DNA of 64,000 nt, taken from NCBI RefSeq assembly GCF_029338175.1, contig NZ_CP119862.1, positions 1,798,001-1,862,000 of the forward strand, read 5' to 3'. The notes below the pieces were generated by a model. That model was not told the DNA's origin. It saw only the letters and a program-made list of their open reading frames with translations, and did no database searches. The translations under genes were made by a program, and so were the position numbers. This document shows, one piece after another, positions 8,623-22,616 of the stretch; within the stretch, counting starts at the first letter, position 1; the number at the start of each line of letters is the position of its first letter. The stretch is from Citrobacter enshiensis (lineage in GTDB: Bacteria; Pseudomonadota; Gammaproteobacteria; Enterobacterales; Enterobacteriaceae).

Positions 8623-9790
8623 ATGAAAATCACCATTTCTGGAACCGGATATGTTGGCCTGTCGAATGGTCTGCTTATCGCACAGCATCATCAAGTCGTG
8701 GCGCTCGATATTGTCCCTTCGCGTGTTGAAATGCTAAACGATCGGAAATCTCCTATTATTGATAAAGAAATTCAACAATTTTTACAATCGGCTGATATTC
8801 ATTTTGAAGCTACACTCGATAAATATTATGCTTATCGAAATGCGGATTATGTCATCATTGCAACGCCGACAGATTATGATCCAAAGACCAATTATTTTAA
8901 TACAACCAGTGTAGAGTCGGTTATTCAGGATGTCCTGGAGATTAATCCTGATGCGGTGATGGTTATAAAATCTACGGTGCCTGTCGGTTTTACGGCAGAA
9001 ATGTCGAAAAAATTTGATACGAAAAATCTTATTTTCTCTCCCGAATTTCTGCGTGAAGGTAAAGCTCTCTACGATAACCTGTATCCTTCCCGAATTGTTA
9101 TTGGTGAACGCTCAGAACGAGCAGAGCGGTTTGCCGGTTTGTTGCAGGAAGGGGCGATTAAACAGGATATCCCCACACTTTTTACCGATTCTACCGAAGC
9201 AGAAGCGATTAAACTCTTTGCTAATACCTATCTGGCTATGCGCGTTGCCTATTTTAATGAGCTCGACAGCTATGCAGAAAGTTTAGGGTTGAATGCAAAG
9301 CAAATCATTGAAGGTGTATGTCTGGATCCGCGAATAGGGGATCACTACAACAATCCTTCTTTCGGATATGGTGGTTATTGCTTACCGAAAGATACTAAGC
9401 AGCTTCTGGCTAATTACCAGTCGGTACCAAATAATATTATTTCCAGCTATTGTGGATGCCAACCGTACACGTAAAGATTTTATTGCGGATGCGATCCTGG
9501 CAAGAAAACCGAAAGTTGTTGGGATTTATCGTCTCATTATGAAGAGCGGTTCTGACAATTTCCGAGCATCTTCCATTCAGGGAATTATGAAGCGTATTAA
9601 GGCAAAAGGCATTCCCGTTATCGTTTATGAGCCAGTGTTGCAAGAGGAGAGTTTTTTTCATTCAAGGGTTGAAAGAGATCTTGCCGCATTCAAAAATGAA
9701 GCTGATGTGATTATCTCCAATCGTATGGCGGCGGAACTGGAAGATGTGGCTGACAAGGTTTATACCCGGGATCTTTTTGGTAATGACTAA
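8623..9790 (+). CDS. ugd: UDP-glucose 6-dehydrogenase (one frame break)
   Basis: Oxidises UDP-glucose to UDP-glucuronate with two NAD+, feeding capsule, colanic acid and 4-aminoarabinose synthesis. The N-terminal NAD-binding loop [12 protein letters not shown] and the catalytic cysteine in [14 protein letters not shown] are visible. After [10 protein letters not shown] the protein continues as [18 protein letters not shown] in another frame: an extra A near 9444 breaks it. The repaired protein is about 388 residues, the usual length, ending TRDLFGND. The next gene is hisI, with no wzzB in between, unlike E. coli and Salmonella. Confidence 0.93.
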
Positions 9791-9802
9791 GAGATAGGGG
9801 GT

Positions 9803-9834
9803 AAAAAATACCGACATTACGTCGGTATTTTTTT
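9803..9834. terminator. Bidirectional terminator between ugd and the his operon
   Basis: AAAAATACCGAC, a five-base loop and GTCGGTATTTTT make a strong stem with T-runs on both strands. It separates the convergent ends of ugd and hisI and can serve both. Confidence 0.9.
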
Positions 9835-9836
9835 AT

Positions 9837-10447
9837 CATTGATGTCGCTGACGTAAATTCTCAATGACTGTCGTCAGGTCGAGATCCTGATCCTGCAGCA
9901 GCACCAGCAGGTGGTACATCAAATCTGACGCTTCATTGGTCAGTTCAGCACGATCGTGAACCGTCGCTGCCAGCGCGGTTTCAACACCTTACTTCCCCGA
10001 CTTTTTGCGCGATGCGCTTGTCCCCACTGGCGTACAGTTTCGCGGTGTAGGAGCTTGCCGGGTCGGCTGTCTTACGCCCGGCCCAGCCAGTTGTTCAAAG
10101 CTGGTAGAGGAACAACCACTGGTGGCTGGTTTCGCCAAAGCAACTGGTGGTGCCTTTATGACAGGTAGGCCCGCAAGGATTGACCAGCACCAGCAGGTGT
10201 GTCGTTATCGCAATCCGGTTTGCAATGCTGACCACATTGAGGAAATGGCCTGACGTCTCACCTTTGGTCCACAGACGCTGTTTGGTGCGTGAGAAGAAAG
10301 TGACTTTCCCGCTTTCAAGGGTTTTATCCAGCGCTTCAGGGTTCATATACCCCAGCATCAACACTTCCCCGGATACCGCATGCTGTTACAACGACAGGCA
10401 TCAGTCCGTCGGTTTTTTTCCAGTCCAGTTGGCTGCGCTGTTGCTTG

Positions 10448-10454
<7 letters not shown>
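9837..10454 (-). CDS. hisI: Phosphoribosyl-AMP cyclohydrolase / phosphoribosyl-ATP pyrophosphatase (several frame breaks)
   Basis: Bifunctional enzyme for steps 2 and 3 of histidine synthesis. The cyclohydrolase domain is seen in [20 protein letters not shown] and the zinc motif [13 protein letters not shown]. The pyrophosphatase domain follows after a frame change as [19 protein letters not shown] and ends [13 protein letters not shown]. Breaks lie near 10440, 10385, 10210 and 10090-9960. The ATG overlaps the hisF stop (ATGTTAA). Restored length is about 203 residues, as usual. Last gene of hisGDCBHAFI. Confidence 0.9.
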
Positions 10455-11944
<1,490 letters not shown>

Positions 11945-11945
<1 letters not shown>

Positions 11946-12534
11946 CACATCTCCAGGAAGTTTTTCAGCAACTGTGCGCCAGCGGCACCCGAACGTTCCG
12001 GGTGGAATTGCACGCCAAAGAAATTATCTTTTTGCACGGCGGCGGTGAACGGTTCGCCGTAATGACACTGAGCGATGGTCCACGGGTTCACCGGCATCGC
12101 GTAGCTGTGCACGAAGTAAAAATAAGCGCCGTCTTCAATGCCCTGGAACAGACGATTCCCCGCCTGTGGATAGACGCGGTTCCAGCCCATATGCGGTAAC
12201 GGCAGACCAAAGTCGGTCATTTTAGGGACGTCCTGGTCGATAATGCCCAGCAGGTCGACACCGTGGGTTTCTTCGCTGCGGCGACCCAGAAGCTGCATAC
12301 CTAAGCAAATACCCAACACCGGTTGCGTACAGGCTTTGATAAGCTCAATCAGTTCTCGCTGGCGCAACTGGTCCATCGCCGCTTGCGCGGTACCCCACAC
12401 CGGCAGAAACAATTTGTCTGCCCGCAGAACAATATCAGGGTCGCGACTGACCACCGGATCGTATCCGTGGCGCACCACGGCGGATTTCACCGAGTTCAGG
12501 TTGGCGCAGCCTGTGTCGAGGATCACCACGTTCA

Positions 12535-12535
<1 letters not shown>
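11945..12535 (-). CDS. hisH: Imidazole glycerol phosphate synthase, glutamine amidotransferase subunit
   Basis: Class I glutaminase that channels ammonia to HisF. The frame is open over all 196 residues. The nucleophile is in [11 protein letters not shown] and the His-Glu pair in VQFHPERSG. One oddity: the stretch reading [12 protein letters not shown] is LFLPGVGTAQAA in relatives. Loss of one G and gain of one G eight bases apart would produce this, so the apparent PGVG to PVWG change is probably two compensating read errors, not evolution. The start chosen is ATG 12535, coupled to the hisB stop. Confidence 0.96.
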
Positions 12536-15984
<3,449 letters not shown>

Positions 15985-15990
15985 GGCGAT

Positions 15991-16892
15991 TTACTCCATC
16001 ATCTTCTCAATGGGCAGCACCCAGAATCGAACTGGCGCCCAGCGCTTTCAGTTTTTCCATGGTTTCCCAGAACAGGGTTTCACTACTGACCATGTGCATC
16101 GCCACGCGTTGCTGATCGCCTGCCAGCGGCAGAATGGTTGGGCGCTCGGCGCCTGGTAGCAGGGCGATAACTTCATCCAGACGCTCGCTTGGCGCGTGCA
16201 TCATGATGTATTTGGATTCGCGGGCCTGAATAACGCCCTGAATACGGGTCAGTAATTTGTCAACCAGCAGTTGTTTAGCATCGGCCAGTTCGCCGTCTCG
16301 CTGAATCAGACACGCTTTAGATCGGTAGATAACTTCAACTTCACGCAGGCCATTGGCTTCAAGCGTCGCGCCGGTTGACACCAAATCGCAGATCGCATCA
16401 GCCAGACCCGCACGCGGGGCGACTTCAACAGAGCCATTAAGCAGACAGGATTTAAACGAAACGCCTTTCTGGTCCAGATAACGTTTCAACAGGTGCGGAT
16501 AAGAGGTAGCAATGCGTTTGCCATCCAGCCCGGCAGGGCCATCCCAGGCTTCGTCGACAGGGGTCGCCAGCGAGAGGCGGCAACTGCCGAAGTCGAGACG
16601 ACGCAGCGTAAAATAGCGAGGATCTTCACCCTGTGCGCGGCGGTTCAGCAGTTCCTCTTCGAGGACGTTTTCACCGATAATACCCAGATCAACGACGCCA
16701 TCCATGACCAGGCCCGGGATGTCGTCGTCACGCCACGCGCAGAATATCGATAGGCATATTCTCTGCCATCGCAATCAAACGCTGAGTGTGTAAATTAATT
16801 TTAATCCCGCAGCGAGCCAGAAGTTCGCGTGAATCGTCGCTCAAACGGCCTGATTTTTGAATAGCTATGCGTAAACGAGTGTTATCTAACAT
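15991..16892 (-). CDS. hisG: ATP phosphoribosyltransferase (two frame breaks)
   Basis: First, feedback-inhibited step of histidine synthesis. [24 protein letters not shown] starts at the ATG just downstream of the attenuator. Breaks lie near 16735 (GTGGCGTGAC for GTGCGTGAC, in [13 protein letters not shown]) and near 16018 (CTGGGTG for CTGGTG, so the natural end [11 protein letters not shown] becomes ILGAAH). The phosphate-binding region [11 protein letters not shown] and the C-terminal regulatory ACT-like domain are intact. Restored length is 299 residues. Confidence 0.95.
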
Positions 16893-16937
16893 CTTTTAAT
16901 CCTCTTTATCCTGTCTGAACCGAGCTGAATCACGCAC

Positions 16938-16972
16938 AAAAAAAAGCCCCCGGAAGAAATCTTCCGGGGGCT
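16938..16972 (-). terminator. his operon attenuator
   Basis: AGCCCCCGGAAG and CTTCCGGGGGCT pair around a four-base loop and, on the minus strand, run into a T-tract. It lies between the histidine-rich leader peptide and hisG, so it is the transcription attenuator that is read through when charged His-tRNA is short. Confidence 0.93.
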
Positions 16973-17035
16973 TTTTCATACGTTCATGCACCACTGGAAG
17001 ATCTGAATGTCTTCCAGCACACATCGCCTGAAAGA

Positions 17036-17083
17036 CTAGTCAGGATGATGGTGATGATGGTGTTTAAATTGAACGCGTGTCAT
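17036..17083 (-). CDS. hisL: his operon leader peptide
   Basis: Fifteen residues, MTRVQFKHHHHHHPD. Ribosome stalling at the histidine codons selects the antiterminator fold. This copy has six consecutive histidine codons, whereas the E. coli and Salmonella leaders have seven; given the indel-rich sequence, a lost CAT or CAC triplet cannot be excluded. Confidence 0.95.
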   Translation of the reverse strand: MTRVQFKHHHHHHPD

Positions 17084-17121
17084 AAAATTCTCGATGAATG
17101 CTTATTCATTTGATGTCTTTT

Positions 17122-17151
17122 AACCTAAACCACTTTAACGCAGGAAAGCAA
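17122..17151 (-). promoter_or_regulatory. his operon promoter
   Basis: On the minus strand TTGCTT, 18 bases and TAGGTT precede hisL by about 40 bases. The sequence from the -10 to the leader ATG (TAGGTTAAAAGACATCA and onward) matches the well-known hisp1 of E. coli and Salmonella. Confidence 0.8.
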
Positions 17152-17257
17152 GGGCTTTTTTTGTACATTAATTCATTTCATATTAATGGTATGAATTGTC
17201 AGTCACACCATGCTGGCGTAGCCTTATATAAATGGTGCCAGATTCAGGAGAAAAGGG

Positions 17258-18083
17258 ATGAAAAAGGTCGCGATTGTCGGTTTAGGTTGGTTAGGTATGC
17301 CGCTGGCGATGTCTCTGGCCGCGAAAGGCTGGCAGGTTATCGGCAGCAAAACCACTCAGGATGGGGTGGACGCGGCCCGCATGAGCGGTATTGAAAGCTA
17401 TCCGCTGCGCCTGGAGCCGGAGCTGGTTTGTGAAACGGATGATCTTGATGCATTGATGGATGTGGATGCATTGGTGGTAACGTTACCTGCGCGTCGTAGC
17501 GGTCCCGGTGAGGATTTTTACCTGCAGGCGACGCAAGAGCTGGTTGATAGCGCGCTGGCGCATCGTATCCCGCGTATTCTCTTTACCAGTTCCACGTCGG
17601 TGTACGGCGATGTGCAGGGGACGGTAAAAGAGAACATGGCGCGCAACCCGGTGACGGCGAGTGGACGTGTACTGAAGGAGCTTGAAGACTGGCTGCATAA
17701 TTTGCCTGGCACCTCCGTGGATATTCTTCGCCTGGCGGGGCTGGTGGGGCCAGGAAGACATCCAGGACGTTTCTTTGCCGGTAAAATGGCACCTGACGGC
17801 GAGCAGGGGGTGAATCTGGTGCACCTGGAGGATGTGATCGCTGCCATCACCCTTCTGTTACAGGCACCTAAAGGAGGACACATCTATAATATATGTGCGC
17901 CCGCGCACCCGGCGCGTAATGTGTTCTATCCACAGATGGCCCGTTTATTGGGAATGGAACCGCCGAAATTCCGGGAAGGCCCGGAAAAGGGAAGAGGTAA
18001 AATTATTGATGGCAGCCGGATTTGTAATGAGCTTGGATTTGAGTATCAGTATCCGTGATCCGCTGGTGATGCCAATGGAATGA
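17258..18083 (+). CDS. yeeZ: SDR-type NAD(P)-dependent epimerase/reductase YeeZ (frame break at end)
   Basis: Conserved enterobacterial protein of about 274 residues, extended SDR-like. The dinucleotide loop VGLGWLGMPLA is at the N-terminus and the SSTSVYGD stretch carries the catalytic Tyr region. Physiological substrate unknown. The frame closes early at EYQYP because of an extra T near 18056; without it the protein ends EYQYPDPLVMPME, as in relatives. Divergent from the his promoter and followed by yeeY, as in E. coli. Confidence 0.88.
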
Positions 18084-18129
18084 CGCGAACGGCCAGCAGA
18101 TGATCGCCATATACCCTGAGGGGGCGAGC

Positions 18130-19055
18130 ATGAAACCACTGCTGGACGTTCTGATCATTCTTGATGCTTTAGAGAAAGAGGGCAGTTTTGCGGCGGCGTC
18201 GGCAAAATTATTTAAGACGCCTTCTGCTCTCAGCTATACCGTCCACAAACTCGAAAGCGATCTGAATATTCAGTTACTGGATCGCAGCGGTCATCGGGCC
18301 AAATTCACCCGCACCGGCCAAATGCTGTTGGAAAAAGGCCGGGAAGTCCTGCACACCGTGCGTGAGCTGGAAAAACAGGCGATCAAACTTCACGAAGGAT
18401 GGGAAAACGAACTGGTCATCGGTGTGGATGACACATTCCCTTTTTCACTTCTGGCGCCCCTCATCGAATCTTTCTATCAACATCACAGCGTTACTCGCCT
18501 TAAATTTATCAATGGTGTGCTGGGCGGCTCCTGGGAAGCGCTTACGCAGGGACGGGCGGATATCATTGTGGGGGCAACGCATGAAACCGCCTCCCTTTAA
18601 GCGGTTTCGGTTTTGTGCAGTTGGGGTATCTTGAGCAAGTCTTTGCTGTCGCACCGCACCACCCCTTAGTGCAGGAACAAGAGCCGTTGAGCCGCCGTAT
18701 CATTAAACGCTTCCGCGCCATTGTGGTCGGCGACATTACTCATCCGGCGTCCTCATCTCAGCTTCTCGAAGACCAGGAAGCGATAACCGTGTTTGATTTT
18801 AAAACCAAACTGGAGCTGCAAATCAGTGGGCTGGGATGCGGCTATTTACCGCGCTATCTGGCGCAGCGATTTCTGGAAAGTGGCGCGTTGGTCGAGAAGA
18901 AGGTGGTGGCGCAAATCTTCTTTGAACCGGTATGGATTGGCTGGAACGAGCAGACTGCCGGACTGGCCAGCGCCTGGTGGCGAGATGAGATTTTAGCAAA
19001 TAGTGCTATTGCTGGTGTCTACTCAAAAAATGCTGTTGGTAAATCAATCGATTAG
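18130..19055 (+). CDS. yeeY: LysR-family transcriptional regulator YeeY (frame break)
   Basis: The N-terminal winged HTH reads DALEKEGSFAAASAKLFKTPSALSYTVHKLE, followed by a substrate-binding domain starting LVIGVDDTFPFSLLAP. Two extra bases within 18583-18598 (GAAACC for GAACC and an added T) shift the frame; it resumes as GFGFVQLGYLEQVFAVAPHHPL and ends VYSKNAVGKSID. Start at MKPLLDVLIILDAL is preferred to the in-frame ATG ten codons earlier. Ligand and targets unknown. Confidence 0.88.
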
Positions 19056-19139
19056 AAAAATTAATTTGGGACAGATGTCTCATTCTATTGTTATTTCGCC
19101 TCAATCTAGTGCAAAATACGCCGCTTGCAAAAAATGACA

Positions 19140-19175
19140 TTAACCGACGTTTTCATACGCGTCGGTTATTTTTTT
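19140..19175 (+). terminator. Terminator after yeeY
   Basis: TAACCGACG and CGTCGGTTA form a stem with a ten-base loop followed by a T-run, between yeeY and plaP. Confidence 0.75.
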
Positions 19176-19322
19176 GCATCAAACCAATCATTCATAAAAG
19201 AGGCCGGGCTTCGTACCGGATAGATACTTACTAAAAACCGACAGTTGTTGTCGCTGAGGAATCCGTAAAAATGGGGCAATTTTTTGCTTACGCGACGGTA
19301 TTCGCCGTAAAGGGGAATGACC

Positions 19323-20681
19323 ATGTCGCATAACGTTACTCCAAACACCTCTCGCGTGGAATTACGTAAGACGCTTACGTTGGTTCCGGTTGTTATGATG
19401 GGCCTTGCCTATATGCAGCCAATGACGCTGTTCGATACATTTGGTATCGTTTCAGGCCTCACAGACGGTCACGTACCGACGGCATACGCCTTCGCGTTGA
19501 TCGCTATTCTGTTTACGGCGCTGAGCTACGGGAAGCTGGTACGTCGTTACCCTTCTGCTGGCTCTGCGTATACCTATGCCCAGAAATCCATTAGCCCTAC
19601 CGTCGGTTTTATGGTGGGTTGGTCTTCTCTGCTCGACTACTTGTTCGCGCCGATGATCAACATTCTGCTGGCGAAAATTTACTTTGAAGCCCTTGTGCCT
19701 TCGATCCCGTCGTGGGTGTTTGTTATCGCCCTGGTGGCGTTTATGACGGCATTTAACCTGCGCAGTCTCAAATCCGTGGCTAACTTCAATACCGTTATTG
19801 TGGTGTTGCAGGTGGTGCTGATTGCGGTCATTTTGGGCATGGTAGTTTACGGTGTGTTTGAAGGCGAAGGCGCCGGTACGCTGGCCAGCTCGCGTCCGTT
19901 CTGGTCTGGTGATGCGCACGTGATTCCGATGATCACCGGTGCGACGATTCTGTGCTTCTCGTTTACCGGGTTTGACGGCATTAGCAACCTGTCGGAAGAA
20001 ACCAAAGATGCAGAGCGCGTTATTCCGCGTGCTATTTTCCTGACCGCGCTTATCGGCGGCCTGATCTTCATCTTTTCAACCTACTTCCTGCAGCTGTATT
20101 TCCCGGATATTTCTCGCTTTAAAGATCCGGATGCCTCTCAGCCAGAAATTATGCTGTATGTTGCGGGTAAAACCTTCCAGGTTGGCGCGTTGATCTTCTC
20201 CACCATCACCGTACTGGCTTCTGGTATGGCGGCACATGCGGGCGTAGCACGTCTGATGTACGTGATGGGTCGTGACGGCGTGTTCCCGAAAAGTTTCTTC
20301 GGTTACGTTCACCCGAAATGGCGTACACCGGCGATGAACATCATTCTGGTGGGGGCGATTGCTCTGCTGGCAATCAACTTTGACCTGGTGATGGCGACTG
20401 CGCTTATCAACTTCGGTGCGCTGGTGGCATTTACATTTGTTAACCTGTCGGTGATTTCACAGTTCTGGATCCGTGAGAAGCGCAACAAAACGCTGAAAGA
20501 CCATTTCCAGTATCTGTTCCTGCCGATGTGTGGTGCGCTGACCGTTGGCGCGCTGTGGGTTAACCTGGAGAGGAGCTCCATGGTGCTGGGCTTGATCTGG
20601 GCCGCGATTGGCCTGATTTATCTGGCCTGCGTGACCAAAAGCTTCCGCAACCCGGTGCCGCAGTACGAAGACGTCGCGTAA
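19323..20681 (+). CDS. plaP: Putrescine importer PlaP (APC superfamily)
   Basis: Intact inner-membrane permease of 452 residues (formerly yeeF) with about twelve membrane segments. The APC signature near the first helix ([23 protein letters not shown]) and the [26 protein letters not shown] loop after helix 6 are clear. In E. coli it imports putrescine by proton motive force and supports surface motility. I start it at [10 protein letters not shown], with AGGGGAATGACC upstream, rather than the ATG two codons earlier. Confidence 0.93.
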   Translation: MSHNVTPNTSRVELRKTLTLVPVVMMGLAYMQPMTLFDTFGIVSGLTDGHVPTAYAFALIAILFTALSYGKLVRRYPSAGSAYTYAQKSISPTVGFMVGWSSLLDYLFAPMINILLAKIYFEALVPSIPSWVFVIALVAFMTAFNLRSLKSVANFNTVIVVLQVVLIAVILGMVVYGVFEGEGAGTLASSRPFWSGDAHVIPMITGATILCFSFTGFDGISNLSEETKDAERVIPRAIFLTALIGGLIFIFSTYFLQLYFPDISRFKDPDASQPEIMLYVAGKTFQVGALIFSTITVLASGMAAHAGVARLMYVMGRDGVFPKSFFGYVHPKWRTPAMNIILVGAIALLAINFDLVMATALINFGALVAFTFVNLSVISQFWIREKRNKTLKDHFQYLFLPMCGALTVGALWVNLERSSMVLGLIWAAIGLIYLACVTKSFRNPVPQYEDVA

Positions 20682-20724
20682 CCGCTGACTTTTCTGCGCC
20701 CGTCTGTTCGGCCTGGCGCAAAAT

Positions 20725-20756
20725 AAAAAACCGGAGCGCTGTCTCCGGTTTTTTTA
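20725..20756 (+). terminator. Terminator after plaP
   Basis: AAAACCGGAG, six-base loop and CTCCGGTTTTTTT. It lies between the convergent plaP and sbcB and carries A- and T-runs on both sides. Confidence 0.9.
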
Positions 20757-20792
20757 TGCTGCAGATTCAGTCATCAGGGACTTACTAGGTTC

Positions 20793-22218
20793 TCAGACAA
20801 TCTCTTCGACGTACTGCCAGAGCGATTTCAGTAACGTTTGCTTCCCGCTATCATCAGCATACTGCTGATACAACATCTGCAATTCATCCGCATAGCGTTG
20901 CAAAAACTCTGGTGTGAAGACCTGACGGCGGTGCTCCAGCCAGCGCTGCTGTTCCGCTTCATCCAGGGTGCCCGGGAAATTACGGCGCGATAATTAAACA
21001 GCAGTTTTTCTATGCGCTTATCGGCGAAGGTGATATCCAGCGCGGGTAAATTGCGCGGCTCCGTTTCCAGAATGATCTTCATGGCTTCACGATCCGCATC
21101 GCCGAAAAAGCCATTATAAAGCTGAGCATCAACGTTATCCGAGGGGGTAAACGGCTCTGCTTCTGCAAAGATCGCCACGACTTTATCGCGTACCTGCGGG
21201 TTTTTCGCGCAACACTTTCAGATTATCGAGACACTGCTGGCGATTAATGCCCAGCCGGTCCGCATCTTCCGGGCGCAGCGTATTGGCCTGCGCCAGAACC
21301 GGGCACTTATTGATGTGCACCAGTTTGACGGGAACTGCGGCGTTATCGCCCAGATCGGCTTTGGCTGTGTATAACCGCTCGCGCAGGGTATTACTGTCAA
21401 GCTCCAGCAGCGGGGAAATATCACCCGCCAGATCCACCATGATCACCGCATTCCGATTTTCCGGGTGCCAGGCCAGTGGGGCGACCCAACTGGTATTGCC
21501 GCGCCATGCGCCAAACATACCGGAGACATGGACCAGCGGCTTCATCTGAGGGACATCAATCAGCGCAGCCAGCTTATGCTTGTTACGGTGGGTGTAAAGG
21601 TACTCAAACAAACGCGGCTGGCGCGATTTCACCAGTTGCGCCATCGCAATGGTTGCATAAACATCGGCCATCGCATCGTGTGCGTTGGCGTGTTCAATTC
21701 CGTTAGCTTTGGTTAAATGTTCAAGGCGAAAACTGGGCAGCCCGTCATCGTTTTCGGGCCAGTTGATCCCTTCCGGTCGCAGAGCGTAGCAGGCGCGCAT
21801 CACATCCAGCAGATCCCAGCGTGAGTTGTCGTGTTGCCAGCTCCAGGCGTAGGGATCGTAAAAGTTGCGGTACAGAATATTGCGCGTGACTTCATCATCG
21901 AAGCGGACATTGTTGTAGCCAAGGATACAGGTCTTCGGCACGCTAAACAGGGCGTGAATTCGTTGAGCGAAGGCGGCTTCGTTTTCCCCTTTTTCCCGCG
22001 CTTCCTGCGGCGTGATGCCGGTGATCAGCACGGCTTGCGGTTTGCGGGAGGTAATCATCGGCAGGCTTGCAGTAAAACACCTCCGGCTCGCCAATAACGT
22101 TAAAATCGCTATCGGTGCGAATCGCGGCGAACTGTGCGGGTCTGTCCAGTGCGGGGTGTGTACCAAATGTTTCGTAATCGTGGAACAAAAAGGTAGGAAG
22201 CTGCTTGCCGTCATTCAT
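20793..22218 (-). CDS. sbcB: Exodeoxyribonuclease I (three or more frame breaks)
   Basis: Processive 3' to 5' single-strand DNA exonuclease acting in recombination and mismatch repair. The DEDDh residues are visible in FLFHDYETFGTHPALD and in the HANAHDAMADVYAT region. Middle and C-terminal blocks (GMFGAWRGNTSWVAPLAWHP; NVDAQLYNGFF) match SbcB. Breaks: near 22064 (CAAACC for CAACC), 21196 (CCC for CC, after VLREKP) and 20993 (GCCG for GCCCG, after LLFNYRAR), with another near 20840. Restored length is about 475 residues, ending SLWQYVEEIV. Confidence 0.93.
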
Positions 22219-22616
22219 TGTGGAGTTGTACCCGGTTTCAATTTTCGCTCTGGTAAGAGTAACAAAAAACGACAGGGTAATCAGCAAGACCGGTGCTTTG
22301 CCTGAATCACGAATGCGAATTAATTGGGTTGTTATTAAATTTCAGCGAATACAGAAATAACGTAGCTGATTTGTATCTTTGTTTTAATAGAGTGAGCCTG
22401 GGCAGTGATATAAATTTACGCTAATTTGACGACATCCAATGGGGTTATTTTCTTGCTGACTGTCATTATTTGACTGTATTCGGAATCTTTTGATAAGTAA
22501 CAATTTTTAGCTATTTATCTATTTTATTGCTCTCTGTTATGAATTGTGAGTAAGGACATAAACTTACGATATATATTCAATATAATTATTGGATATATCT
22601 AATAACAGGAGGTTAT
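22219..22616. other. Divergent regulatory region between sbcB and phsA
   Basis: About 400 bases with no gene, AT-rich towards phsA. It should carry the phs promoter. It contains an FNR-like dyad (separate entry), a half-convincing CRP-like TGTGA-N6-ACATA at about 22543, and a strong AGGAGG five bases before the phsA ATG. Confidence 0.55.
22490..22503 (+). promoter_or_regulatory. FNR-like binding site upstream of phsA
   Basis: TTGAT-AAGT-AACAA differs from the FNR consensus TTGAT-N4-ATCAA at one position and lies about 115 bases before the phsA start. Thiosulfate reduction is an anaerobic respiration, so the site makes sense, but the distance to a start point is unknown. Confidence 0.4.
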
